A DNA stretch of 64,000 nucleotides from Sinorhizobium americanum (GTDB taxonomy: Bacteria; Pseudomonadota; Alphaproteobacteria; Rhizobiales; Rhizobiaceae): assembly GCF_001651855.1 (NCBI RefSeq), contig NZ_LNQC01000073.1, positions 1-64,000 of the forward strand, in the 5' to 3' direction. Within the stretch, counting starts at the first letter, position 1; each line of letters begins with the position of its first letter. The notes beneath the pieces are model-generated. The model was given only the letters and a program-made list of their open reading frames with translations. It ran no database searches and was not told the DNA's origin. The position numbers and the translations under genes were made by a program. Positions 40,490 through 49,730 of the stretch are shown here, piece by piece.

Positions 40490-41065
40490 CGCTTCAGACT
40501 ACAAAGAAATCGCCGCGGTGACCCCAAGATTTGTGCCGACCGTCGCAAAATGAACTGAGCCGCCCGCAGCATTTCCGTTGCTGTCGTAGAACAGCTTGCC
40601 AGTGTCACTCTCTTAGATGATCCGATCACTCGCATCGGCAACAAGGCCCGTGGTATTCTTGACGAACTGTGCTGCCGTTAGCGCCCCAGGATCGCTGTGA
40701 AGACAGAGTTTTCCAGCCGGATGGCGTCATCGGCGACATTGTCCACGTTGGTTGTGGCGCTCAGTTCCAAATTGAGGAAGAAGGTGTCGTTTCCAAGCCC
40801 CCCGTCAGCTTATTATCTCCCCACCGTTCACAATGTTGTTGCCACTGTTGCCGACGAGAATTGGCGAGACCAAGCAAGGTCAGGCTTTCGACCGCACCCA
40901 CAACTTTCGTGCTGGGAGACTGAAGGACATTGAAGACCCGACGGTGTCAACGCCGCTACCGCCATGGGAGACTTCATCGATGGGCGTCACCGGTTTCATT
41001 GACGACATAGGTATCATTGCGCCGCCGTCCGTCCAATCATTGTCGCCGCCGCTTTTGCCCGTCTG
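40490..41065 (-). pseudogene. Relic of an RTX/hemolysin-type calcium-binding protein
   Basis: The minus strand can be read across several frames as GDAIDEVSHGGSGVDTV, ILVGNSGNNIVNGG, GLGNDTFFLNLELSATTNVDN then RLENSVFTAIL and LTAAQFVKNTTGLVADASD. A TAA interrupts it before ESDTGKLFYDSNGNAAGG and HFATVGTNLGVTAA. These are the carboxy-terminal nonapeptide repeat and export region of secreted RTX proteins. At least two frameshifts and one stop remain. Confidence 0.75.
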
Positions 41066-41189
41066 ATCTAAGCTGCGAAATCGGATTGCCTAGTCAGAAA
41101 TTTATAGGACCACTCCTGAAATGCTGTCTTTCGGTAAAGCTAAGTTAGATCTGTTTTACCAAAGGATGCGTTACTCTCTGTCATATTCG

Positions 41190-41430
41190 AAAGGCTCCGC
41201 CATGTTTACAATAAAAAGGAAAACCCTTGAAGAGAACGTTGCAGATTTCATCTTCAACCGATCACCAGATGCATTTTGGGTAGCGGATATGACAAAATTG
41301 TTGCGTGCAATGCGGCAATGGCCCAGATGATCGGAACCACGCCCGACAAGATCGCGGGGTTGCATCCCGCTCGTTTTTCGCTAGAAGTGCAACCCAGCGG
41401 TTTATCATCAAAGCGATCAAACCGATTATC
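41190..41430 (+). pseudogene. PAS-domain protein fragment
   Basis: The plus strand reads DFIFNRSPDAFWVADM, then in another frame CNAAMAQMIGTTPDKIAGLHP, a PAS core as found in rhizobial chemoreceptors and sensor proteins. One base is lost between the two, and the remainder is missing. Confidence 0.6.
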
Positions 41431-41489
41431 GAGGAGTTGAAGCGTACAGGTCTCACCCAAAGAAGTTGACCGCACGTGGGCTCAAGGGC

Positions 41490-41780
41490 GAGGCTTACCG
41501 TAGCGAGATCGTCAAAGCCTTCAAAAAAGGCTGACAGGTGGTCCGCTCCAATGCCGTCGAAGATCCGCTGTGCTATCTCGGCAGCCATGTGCTGCGCAAC
41601 AAGGCGGATATCAAGGACCAGCTTGATGAATTCGAGCAATTGATGTTCGACTCCCGTGCGGAGGAAGCTCTTCCGGAAGGCGATTTCGCGCGCTGCACAG
41701 GCACTCTTTTCAGGACGTTTATGTGGCTGCGTGAGGGACCGAAGGCCGCGGTCGATGCTCGGCAACCCCGGACCCCGGAC
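41490..41780 (+). pseudogene. Fic-domain (cell filamentation) protein fragment
   Basis: CYLGSHVLRNKADIKDQLDE and FEQLMFDSRAEEALPEGD resemble the amino end of Fic proteins (in relatives YPGT-VLRNK). The next block FQDVYVAA is in a shifted frame. The catalytic HPFxxGNG motif is absent, so only about 90 codons of a broken gene remain. Confidence 0.5.
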
Positions 41781-41981
41781 ATTCCGGGGCTGTTCATGTT
41801 CGACGAACTCCTGAACATCCGGTTGCGGGATACCGCGAGGCGCAACATGCATTCAGGCGGGCGTGCGCCTGTGCTTCTTCCTCCAGAAATCTCTAGCAAT
41901 CCAAATACACTATCCAGGTCAGTCGGCCGCAGTTCCTGAATTCCGCCATCAGAGCTTTTCAGGACCGAAGACGAAGAGACC

Positions 41982-43397
41982 TCAAAGGGCAACCAGATAG
42001 GCCACCAGCGCATCCTTTTCTTGCTGTGCAAGCTTTGTTCCGAGAACCAGATTGAAGAACTCGACCGTATCGGCGAGTGTCAGCAGCCGCCCATCGTGCA
42101 AATACGGCGGAGAGTCCTTGATGCCGCGCAGAGTGAAAGTCTTGATCGGACCATCCGGTGACATCAAGAGATCGTTGGCCTTTTGGCCGATCTTATAGAA
42201 GCGCTCAAGCTTCAGGTCGTGCATGTTGTTGTCCATGAAGGCGGTCCCCGGGAAATGGCAAAGGGCGCAGCGACCCTTGCCCATAAATACCCTTTCGCCC
42301 TCCAATTCCTGCTTACTCGCAAGGCTTGGATCGAGGCGTCCTAACGCATCCAGCTTGGGCGCCGGCGGGAAGTCGATCATATTCTCCATCTGCGCCATCA
42401 GCGAGGCCTGGCTCGCGCGATCGAGCAGGTTCACGCCCTTTCTCGCCGCGCTTACATGATCGCCGTTGAAATAGGCCGTGCGCTGCTCGAACTCAGTAAA
42501 GTCTTCAACCGACCGAAGAGACCGTTTCGAGCCATGGATCTGCTGATTGAACAGTCCGCGCAGGCTGGTAGTGTCGAGACGAAACCGCTGCGCCTGTGGC
42601 CGGACGTCAGGGGTCAGGTGGAAGGCGGCATTCGTATGGAAGTTGGAATGGCAGTCCAGGCAGGCGACGCCCAGGCTCTCTTCGGCAACCTTGCGATCCT
42701 CGGTCTCATTAAACTCTTCTTGCGGAAAGGGCGTTAGCAGCAGCCGAAGCCCTTCCATCTGCACCGGCGTGATGATGCCGCTCATGATCTCATAGAAGTT
42801 CCTGGTCGTCAGAAGCTCGCCATGCGACACGTCACCAAGTTCCGGATGCGTGGTCAGGAAGATTGGCGGCGGGAACTCCGGCGTCAGGTGATCGGGGAGG
42901 TCGAAGCCGACATCGAAACGCCTGAGATCCCTGCCTTCCTGGCGGCCGATTTCATTAATCTGCACCTCGGGAAAGACTTGGCCGCCCGTCGACTGCTTTA
43001 CATGTGGCAGCGGCAGAAAGCCGCGCGGCAATAGCCCCTGGTCTCTGATCTCGTCTGGGCTCTTGGCGGCCAATGTGTCCCAGCTTACGCCCTTCGGGAG
43101 TTTGACGCGAACGCCTGCCTGAACCGCCTTCCGGCGTCCTGACATCATCACGCCTTTCACGGGACAGTCAGAAAGATCGTATCGCTCCTCAAGCAAGCTG
43201 CTCTGACGTTTCATGACGCGCGGCTTCGTACGTTCGTCGAGTTCCTTCGCCTCGGAAAACGGGAACGTCGGAAAGCTCCTATAGATCAGATCAGCAGGCA
43301 GCGGGTAAGTCGCGGTCGCAAGAGCATGCGCGGAAACTGAGAATGCGATGGTTATAGCGATCAGAATAAAAGCTATGATCTCACGTGGACCTGACAT
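41982..43397 (-). CDS. Di-haem cytochrome c peroxidase-like periplasmic protein
   Basis: 471 residues. The hydrophobic amino end (IIAFILIAITIAFSVSAHALA) is a signal peptide. Two c-type haem motifs are present, CLDCH at about residue 240 and CALCH at about residue 385, with distal methionine/histidine candidates (MDNNMHDLKLERF, SPPYLHDGRLLTLADTVEFF) typical of the CcpA/MauG group. It is longer than classical CcpA (about 330), so it belongs to an enlarged subgroup whose substrate is unclear. A NifA site and sigma-54 box lie directly upstream, implying expression in nodules, perhaps to remove peroxide or to take electrons in microaerobic respiration. Confidence 0.87.
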   Translation of the reverse strand: MSGPREIIAFILIAITIAFSVSAHALATATYPLPADLIYRSFPTFPFSEAKELDERTKPRVMKRQSSLLEERYDLSDCPVKGVMMSGRRKAVQAGVRVKLPKGVSWDTLAAKSPDEIRDQGLLPRGFLPLPHVKQSTGGQVFPEVQINEIGRQEGRDLRRFDVGFDLPDHLTPEFPPPIFLTTHPELGDVSHGELLTTRNFYEIMSGIITPVQMEGLRLLLTPFPQEEFNETEDRKVAEESLGVACLDCHSNFHTNAAFHLTPDVRPQAQRFRLDTTSLRGLFNQQIHGSKRSLRSVEDFTEFEQRTAYFNGDHVSAARKGVNLLDRASQASLMAQMENMIDFPPAPKLDALGRLDPSLASKQELEGERVFMGKGRCALCHFPGTAFMDNNMHDLKLERFYKIGQKANDLLMSPDGPIKTFTLRGIKDSPPYLHDGRLLTLADTVEFFNLVLGTKLAQQEKDALVAYLVAL

Positions 43398-43451
43398 GTT
43401 TGCTTCCGCCTTCTCCAGGACGGTAGCTTCGTCTGCCGGTGATCAGTCACC

Positions 43452-43562
43452 TTCAAAAGTTGTGCCAACAGATCAAGGACATTGTTTTTTCGATGTACTC
43501 GGCTGCTTGAACGAGAGCGTGGCCTGACCGTGGGCGAACATCAGCGTGTCAGATACCTGACA
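43452..43562 (-). promoter_or_regulatory. NifA / sigma-54 promoter of the peroxidase-like gene
   Basis: The minus strand reads TTGGCACAACTTTTGAA (43452-43468), 55 bp before the ATG at 43397. TGTCAGATACCTGACA (43547-43562), a symmetrical NifA site, lies about 80 bp further upstream. Confidence 0.85.
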
Positions 43563-43724
43563 CGCTAATTCGGCGGCTGCAGTCTGAATTGCTCTTCCAG
43601 CCAGCGACGAAGCGGATTACATTCTCCTGGATGCCTGGGTGGGATATTCGTCCCGCGGGCGGCAAAAGCAGTGGAGTACAATCCCCCGCGGAAAAGCCAC
43701 TACCCCACTGACCTGATAGAGCTC

Positions 43725-44975
43725 TCACAGCCGCGAGCTCGGGCAGCGAGGCGGTTCTTTCACAACACGGCCGCCTTTGATGATCGTGCGAATGCGCTTG
43801 GGATCGGCAAGGATCGACAGGTCCTTCAGCGGATCGCCGTCGATAACGATCACGTCTGCGAAAGCCCCTGGTGCGATGATCCCAACCCTTTCCTCCAGCT
43901 GGAGGACCCGGGCCGCATCCACGGTGGCGGAGCGGATCACTTCGTGTGCCGGTAGGACTCGGCCGCGTAGCTCGAATTCTTGCGCTTGATACTCGTGCAT
44001 CCCGCCGAGTAGATCCGAGCCGTAGCCCATCGTTACTCTGGCCTCCCGCAAGGTCTCCAATGCCGTCAGACCCGCGGTTAGGACGAAATCGATCTTTTCG
44101 AGCGAAGCCGCCGGCATCCCATGTTCGGCGCCCTCGCGTGCCAGCGCGGCATATGTGATGTTCGTAGGAACCAGTACGGCGCCGGACTTGCGTGCCCGCT
44201 TGGCGGTTGCCGGGGTAATATGATTTCCATGCTCAATCGACCGCACCCCGGCCTCAAGCGCCCTGGAAATCGCTTCATCCGTGTAGAGGTGGGCGGCAAC
44301 ATAAGTGTGCCTGTGCGCCGCTTCCTGGACCACCGCCTGCAGTTCTGGAAGGCTGAACGCGACCGCATCTATGGGGTCGGTTGGCGAAGAAATACCTCCG
44401 CTGCCCATGACCTTGACGAAGCGCGCTCCCGCCTTCAGCTCCTCCCTGGCCGCCCGTCGCACTTCCGGTTCGCCGTCGCAAATGCGGCCAAGCGCACCGA
44501 GCTGGTCGAGGTAATAATCTGCGGGGCGCTGATTGTGGTTATGGCGAAAATCAGCGTGGCCGCCTGTCTGAGACAATGCCTTGCCGCAAATCACAAGACG
44601 CGGTCCCTCGATAAGCCCGTGCTCGACGGCGTCCACTAGGCCTTGATCGGCGCCGCCCATGTCGCGAACCGTCGTAAAGCCACGGCTCAGCATTCCGCGC
44701 ATGGTATTTGCGGCATGGAGCGCGACGAGCGTGTTGGGTAGCTCAGCGTTCGCGGCGAGGTTTCCTTTAACGGCAACCACATGCACGTGGCAATCTATCA
44801 GCCCCGGCATGACGAACCTCCCCGCCGCGTCAAAAATGCGGGCGTCGGCCGGGGCCTTCAAGCGCTCTCCGACTTCGGCAACGAAGCCATCCGCGAGCAG
44901 AACATCAACCCGATCCGCAGCACGGTCAGCGGTGCCATCCACGATGGCAGCATTGCGAATAACGATTGTTTTCAT
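43725..44975 (-). CDS. Metal-dependent amidohydrolase (prolidase / imidazolonepropionase-like)
   Basis: About 416 residues from MKTIVIRNAAIVDG. The metal-binding set of subtype-1 amidohydrolases is complete: PGLIDCHVHVV, Lys in FVKVMGSGG, His in YVAAHLYTDEA, SIEHGNHI, and Asp in TMGYGSDLLGG. The ending GAFADVIVIDGDPLKDLSIL is typical of COG1228 enzymes that cleave Xaa-Pro dipeptides or related amides. An earlier ATG at 45101 would add a poor-quality extension. It lies behind a prolyl oligopeptidase relic and a NifA promoter, which suggests that it was once part of a proline-peptide degradation unit. Confidence 0.87.
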   Translation of the reverse strand: MKTIVIRNAAIVDGTADRAADRVDVLLADGFVAEVGERLKAPADARIFDAAGRFVMPGLIDCHVHVVAVKGNLAANAELPNTLVALHAANTMRGMLSRGFTTVRDMGGADQGLVDAVEHGLIEGPRLVICGKALSQTGGHADFRHNHNQRPADYYLDQLGALGRICDGEPEVRRAAREELKAGARFVKVMGSGGISSPTDPIDAVAFSLPELQAVVQEAAHRHTYVAAHLYTDEAISRALEAGVRSIEHGNHITPATAKRARKSGAVLVPTNITYAALAREGAEHGMPAASLEKIDFVLTAGLTALETLREARVTMGYGSDLLGGMHEYQAQEFELRGRVLPAHEVIRSATVDAARVLQLEERVGIIAPGAFADVIVIDGDPLKDLSILADPKRIRTIIKGGRVVKEPPRCPSSRL

Positions 44976-45097
44976 CCATGCGCCCCACGGTTTTCGCGCA
45001 GTATCGGCCGCTGACAGAATGCCATCCCCTCCGGGAAATGACGTGCGGGGCTCCGGTCCCGTCTCGATAGGTTGGCCAAAGCACTGATCGTGAGCCT

Positions 45098-45500
45098 TCA
45101 CGGAGACTCAGCTAAAAACGATCGCTTCGCCGAAATAGTAGCGGCGGCGAAGAAGGCGGCGCGCTCACCGTTGTCCATGCCGAAACCATGACCGCCGACA
45201 TCGGGTTCGTTGAGGTAGGCCGGATAGCCGATCGTCACGTTTCGTGGTGGCGAGCAGGATCGGCGGTAGAATCGCCTTGGTTTGATTCTCTCCAACTTAT
45301 CAGGACCGCCGCATTCGCCGCTCCAGCTCGCGCCTGCGAGTAGCTTCGTGGAGCGGCGCATATCGGTAATCGGAAAAAACTGCGATCTGCCGAGCAGTGC
45401 CAGTGTTCTTACCGATTGCTTCGCGACCCCAGACAAGGGCGCCTTCGCCGTCGATGTCTTCAAACCAGAGATAAGGATCTCATCGGCGGCATTCAGTCTC
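45098..45500 (-). pseudogene. Prolyl oligopeptidase (S9) relic, middle deleted
   Basis: The minus strand reads DPYLWFEDIDGEGALVWGRE and later YAPLHEATRRRE, matching the amino end of S9A peptidases. After a short gap come LNEPDVGGHGFGMDNGERAA and FFAAAT, matching the carboxy end that holds the catalytic His. The propeller and the Ser-containing hydrolase core are gone. Frames differ between the parts. Confidence 0.65.
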
Positions 45501-45606
45501 GGGTGAGAATCGATACCGCTCATGTAAGAACACCATGATCGTAAAGCACTCCGAGGGCCGGAATTTCCCAATCAGGGATGTCGCATTCCTTCCTCGCTTC
45601 CTGATA

Positions 45607-45711
45607 GTCAAAAGTTGTGCCAACTGCACTACCTTCTTCCCGGATGGGTTCACGACTAAAGTGGGAGCAATCAAACAGCTGGCCGAACACTCCCGTGTCG
45701 CAGACTCGACA
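45607..45711 (-). promoter_or_regulatory. NifA / sigma-54 promoter of the peptidase relic / amidohydrolase unit
   Basis: The minus strand reads TTGGCACAACTTTTGAC (45607-45623), nearly identical to the box before the peroxidase-like gene. TGTCGCAGACTCGACA (45696-45711) fits TGT-N10-ACA about 75 bp upstream. Confidence 0.8.
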
Positions 45712-46079
45712 TTCCGACAGCCGCCGGCTGCTGGCTCAATGGTCTCAATGCGCTCCGGCGCTAAGCCAGAGGTGGGACGCTCAGGAGTGGCATCATGATC
45801 GCGGGAGCCCGAGCGCATGCTGCCTGCCCATAAACGATCGACGCTCGTGCGGATTAAACCGATCAGACGTAGACGAATCACGCCCCGGGACGCCGCAGCG
45901 TTCGAGCTTCCCCGGCCGATCCGGACAGCTACCCCTGTTTTGCTTCGAGGCGGCCGCTCCCTCAACTGCGCCGGGAGCGGGGAAAGCGTATGGTGATCGC
46001 CGCCGGCAGCATTGACGCGCTTCACTGCCAAGGGGTGACCTACCGCCTGTTTTTGCTTGGCCCATGTGAAGGCCGCGGA

Positions 46080-47057
46080 TCAGAGCTGGGCCGGACAATA
46101 TCCGTGCTGGCCGGGATTGATGAGGAGCTCGGACGCAGCAAGCGGAGAGGTCAGTCGGGACCCCTCCTCTACCAGCATCTCGCGCAGCCAACGACTGGTC
46201 GGATCACTATCGTGAAGCGCAGGCCATTGAACGGCCTCGGTGAACGGAAGGTGTTGTGGTAGCGGAAGCTCGACAATTTGGAGCGGAAGAATTTGCGCGA
46301 AATGCTGCGCCAGGCGCAACGGCATGGTTCCTATACGATCGGTGTCCGACAGCATGGGCGGAATCATGCTGTAGCCGTGCACAACGACGTCGATCCGTCT
46401 CTTTTGATCGTACTCCAGCAAGAATCTCTCCTCCAGGCCTAGCCTCAGGGTGTCCCCGAACCCAACGACAACGTGCCCCATCGACATGTATCTCTCGAAT
46501 GTCAGCGGCTCTGACAACTGCTTGTTCGAACGACAGCCGACACACACGTGTACATCATCGAACAATTTCGTTCGAGGATGAGCGTTAGACATGAATATCT
46601 CCGGCAGAATCAGAAGGTCGACCTCGCCGCGCTGGAGAAGGTCCTCATTGTCGTCGGTGGGAGGCCGAAAATCAAAGCTGACGCCGGGAGCTTCACGCGT
46701 TGCACGCTCCACAACCCTTTCGAAGAACACGAGCGTCACGTAGTCGGAAAGGATGATCCTGAAGCGACGATCCGATCGGGCCGGATTAAACGGCTCCCAG
46801 GATATGATGGAGAGCTGAATATGCTGCAGAGCCTCCCGGGCCGCGGCCGCCAGCCCTTGCGCACGAGGCGTGGGGATAAATTCGCGCCCCGCCATTGTAA
46901 ACAACTCATCACGAAAATAGCTGCGCAATCGCGCGACGGCTGCGCTCATCGCCGGCTGACTGAGATTGATGCTGCGCGCCGCCGCCGTGACGTTACGCTC
47001 GGTCATAAGAGCGTCGAGCGCGACGAGGAGATTTAGATCAAGGCCTTTAAAACGCAT
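46080..47057 (-). CDS. nodD: NodD, LysR-family activator of nodulation genes
   Basis: 325 residues. [20 protein letters not shown], then [20 protein letters not shown] is the NodD helix-turn-helix, followed by [21 protein letters not shown] and [16 protein letters not shown], hallmarks of NodD rather than other LysR proteins. The inducer-binding part is more divergent (for example [19 protein letters not shown]), so it may be a NodD2/NodD3-like copy with altered flavonoid response. A nod-box-like sequence lies directly upstream, pointing away from it. A second nodD relic is at 48840-48995. Confidence 0.92.
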   Translation of the reverse strand: MRFKGLDLNLLVALDALMTERNVTAAARSINLSQPAMSAAVARLRSYFRDELFTMAGREFIPTPRAQGLAAAAREALQHIQLSIISWEPFNPARSDRRFRIILSDYVTLVFFERVVERATREAPGVSFDFRPPTDDNEDLLQRGEVDLLILPEIFMSNAHPRTKLFDDVHVCVGCRSNKQLSEPLTFERYMSMGHVVVGFGDTLRLGLEERFLLEYDQKRRIDVVVHGYSMIPPMLSDTDRIGTMPLRLAQHFAQILPLQIVELPLPQHLPFTEAVQWPALHDSDPTSRWLREMLVEEGSRLTSPLAASELLINPGQHGYCPAQL

Positions 47058-47064
47058 GTCTCTT

Positions 47065-47112
47065 TATCCATAGTGTGGATGTATGTCGCATCCTTTATTA
47101 GTAATATAAATT
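47065..47112 (+). promoter_or_regulatory. nod box-like sequence upstream of nodD
   Basis: ATCCATAGTGTGGATG (47066-47081) fits the 5' half of the nod box and contains the NodD-binding core ATC-N9-GAT. The 3' half (GCATCCTTTATTAGTAAT) has drifted from the ACAATCAATTTT consensus. It faces rightward, where no nod gene follows now. Confidence 0.6.
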
Positions 47113-47581
47113 GACGTTTTCACAGCACAGAGACCCGGTACGGAAACTTTCATTCGCGAATTGGACATTAAACGCGAATTTGAACATTGCGGTGATTTGT
47201 GGACGCGTGTTCGGGAAAGGCGAGCGATCCAGCCTCGCCCCGCGGCGATTTTCAGCGGGTAAACGGTCGGCCCTTTCCGTCATGCCATCCCGATTGTTCT
47301 GACTTCGGTCGACACGTTTTGGCGGTCGTCGACAGCGAGTACGGGTGTCAAACAACGCGGAGCGAGTTCCTCCTGCGTCGCTTGCGAAGTTCATCCTTGA
47401 AGCGGACTGCGAATTGCCGACTAGATGAAGCGGGTGGACGTGACGGATGTGGTGAGGAGAACGTCGGCGACCCCGAGGGCGATCATCCGACGGCGCAGAG
47501 GCTTATCTGCGGCATCCCTGTCTTTCGATTTTCGCGCGGACCGTCATGCTAGTATCGCGTGAGCGCCTTCGCCATGCCTTC
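47113..47581. other. No recognisable gene downstream of the nod-box-like site
   Basis: Short overlapping frames on both strands show no nod gene or other family. This suggests that the operon once served by the site has been lost or moved. Confidence 0.45.
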
Positions 47582-48598
47582 TTAGGGGGACCTACGAGAA
47601 TGCGACCCGCTAACGCGCCTCCTCGTTGCGGACGGATTTTCTCCATAGTGTGCCCTATAAAGTGCGGAGAACCTCCCGAACTGAAAAAATCCCCATTTCA
47701 GGCAGATTTCCTTCAAGAGCATATGGTTCTCTGGATCGAGGAGGTCCTCCCGCGCTGCCCGCAATCGAAGCATCTGTAGATAGGCTGCAGGCGTTGTGTC
47801 CTTGAAAGCACGAAATCCCGCTTCGAGTGCCCTGGTGGAAACACCCGCTGCATCTGCCACCATCGGCATCGTAATCGGCTTGTTGATATTGGCGCACATG
47901 AACTCGATCCCGCGGCGCACATGTCCGGGAGCAATCATGCAAGGCTTCTTATTCAATAGATGCGACAACCGATGAGGCACCATCCTTATTACCATGTCGG
48001 CGAGTGCCTGCGTAATATGGGCCATCGCTACAGGGGACTGAATGAGGGGGCCATTATCGCGGATGCCTTCGATTATCGCTTCCGTGACGTTGCCGATTGT
48101 CCTGCCGACCGGCATTGACAGATCCACTTCGGGCAACAGGTCGAGCGAGCCATTAAACGGCACATCGAAAATTTCGCCAATGGTCCGCTGAATCAACGAC
48201 CAATTAAGCACCAACTCGTCTATCAGATTGGATTGCCCGTGCATTGAGATGCCGTCAGGCTCGAAGTTCCTGTAAAGAAGCAGTTTCCCGGGTTCGGCCC
48301 CGGCCATGCGAGAACCGTACGTGACCCCCATGCCACCTCTGCGCGGCACCACGATCGATAGGTGCTCTGTTGCACCGGCACACCACTGAGCACGGAACTG
48401 AAACCCTGTCTGATGGTGACCAGAAATCAACACTGCGCTCTCAGAGGCCGAAAGATCGATCCCCCAATGGAAGTCTTGAGCACGGCCGACGAGCTCGGCG
48501 TCGAATGTGCCGAAAACCCCTCCCAGGGTTTCGATCATGCTGTCGAACGTGGAACCACGATATCGAAAAACGGCATCACCGGCGCTATTTTCCATCAT
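47582..48598 (-). CDS. AraC-family transcriptional regulator
   Basis: About 338 residues from an ATG at 48598 with GGAG 5 nt upstream. The last 100 residues are an AraC DNA-binding domain (ITMPMVADAAGVSTRALEAG, FRAFKDTTPAAYLQMLRLRA, KWGFFQFGRFSALYRAHYGE). The amino 220 residues are a ligand-binding-like region of the AraC-binding-like (cupin) type found in rhizobial regulators. It is a single gene between nodD and the nodD relic. Target genes are unknown. Confidence 0.87.
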   Translation of the reverse strand: MMENSAGDAVFRYRGSTFDSMIETLGGVFGTFDAELVGRAQDFHWGIDLSASESAVLISGHHQTGFQFRAQWCAGATEHLSIVVPRRGGMGVTYGSRMAGAEPGKLLLYRNFEPDGISMHGQSNLIDELVLNWSLIQRTIGEIFDVPFNGSLDLLPEVDLSMPVGRTIGNVTEAIIEGIRDNGPLIQSPVAMAHITQALADMVIRMVPHRLSHLLNKKPCMIAPGHVRRGIEFMCANINKPITMPMVADAAGVSTRALEAGFRAFKDTTPAAYLQMLRLRAAREDLLDPENHMLLKEICLKWGFFQFGRFSALYRAHYGENPSATRRRVSGSHSRRSP

Positions 48599-48839
48599 GC
48601 ATTCTCCAGGTTCAGTATTGCTGCTTTTATCGTTCCTGCTTGCTTCAATTTCCAATGACCTGACGAGAGATGTGCATGCATTCCAATTGCGGCGCGATAG
48701 TGCCGGATGTCCGCGCCGCGCCTTGTTACCGTCGAAGACTTGCTTGACAGGAGGTCCTTGCAGCCGAAAAAATCGTCTCCTAATTGCGTTGAAGCGCGGC
48801 TCGGACTGACCATGATTTCCGCCGAATTCGCACTGAGCG

Positions 48840-48995
48840 ATTTATATAGCGACTGCTCGTCCTGGGAATAGGCCAGTAGCCAGGCGGCGGCACTCATCGC
48901 CGGCTGGCTGAAATTGCGTGCCGCGGCCCGTGGCGCTGAGGCTCGGTCCTCAGGGCGTCGAGCGCGACGAGGAGATTTAGGTCAAGAAAGGTCAC
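48840..48995 (-). pseudogene. nodD amino-terminal fragment
   Basis: The reverse strand reads [11 protein letters not shown], then in two shifted frames SQPA and MSAAAWLLAYS, which matches the nodD helix-turn-helix region with frame changes. Everything after about 50 codons is missing. It sits right behind nodA on the same strand. Confidence 0.75.
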
Positions 48996-49139
48996 TGCCA
49001 GAACTCCAACGGACGCCCGGCAGATCCGCCGACCGGGCCATGCGCCGTCGGTCCCGCCGGGCACCGGCTTTGGACTGCGGGCGAGACCGCGTGAGCTCGC
49101 CAATGAGCGTCGGCACTTGGGACAAGCAGTCAAGGCGGC

Positions 49140-49730
49140 TCATAGCTCTGGTCCGTTCCGGTCGATCATCTTGGCGGCGGGCCAGTCGGAGAGCGGCCGG
49201 CTAACAGGCAGGACGATGACAAGTGGATCCTCGACGCGCGTCGGCGGCAGGTCGACACGCGCGTGTGGCAGCGTGGATCGTACGCTGATCCCAGACATAA
49301 CAGTCACCAGGCCGTGTCGGCCGAACCGCTCAATGTGTTTCCGCAGCTGGTTGCGGACGGTACCGAAAGCGAATGGAACTTGAAACTCGTGCAGTGTTGG
49401 AAGCATGACATGGATCGAATGGGCGATTCCGAGCCCTTCGAGATCTGGACGCACTCCATACAGGCCGAGTTCAGCCACGAGCAGGTCGACTCCGTCAACC
49501 TTGATGAAGCGGCGCAACAAGCCCATGTGAGCCGCTACGCCGCTGGAATCGTAGGCGATGGCACGAAGCTCGGGTCTTGCCCCTGCCCAGCTTTGACTGC
49601 CTTCGAACGGCTTCGCATTAAACGCACCTGTCGGTCCATAGGTCCTTCGAAAGAAGTCCGTGAGTTCGACATGGTCGGAGAGTTGCAACTCGTTTTCCCA
49701 ACACAATTTCCACTGCACGTTAGAACGCAT
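49140..49730 (-). CDS. nodA: NodA, N-acyltransferase of Nod factor synthesis
   Basis: 196 residues, the standard length. [77 protein letters not shown] and the ending [15 protein letters not shown] are diagnostic. It transfers a fatty acid to the deacetylated chitin oligomer. The ATG has AAGG at a good distance. nodB and nodC do not follow; downstream is a nodD relic. No nod box is visible in the first several hundred bases upstream, so how it is expressed is unclear. Confidence 0.95.
   Translation of the reverse strand: MRSNVQWKLCWENELQLSDHVELTDFFRRTYGPTGAFNAKPFEGSQSWAGARPELRAIAYDSSGVAAHMGLLRRFIKVDGVDLLVAELGLYGVRPDLEGLGIAHSIHVMLPTLHEFQVPFAFGTVRNQLRKHIERFGRHGLVTVMSGISVRSTLPHARVDLPPTRVEDPLVIVLPVSRPLSDWPAAKMIDRNGPEL

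Noticed and set aside
43547-43562. Symmetrical GTGTCAG-CTGACAC as a FixK/FNR box
   Set aside because: FNR-type boxes need TTGAT-N4-ATCAA. This one fits TGT-N10-ACA exactly and is correctly spaced from a -24/-12 box.
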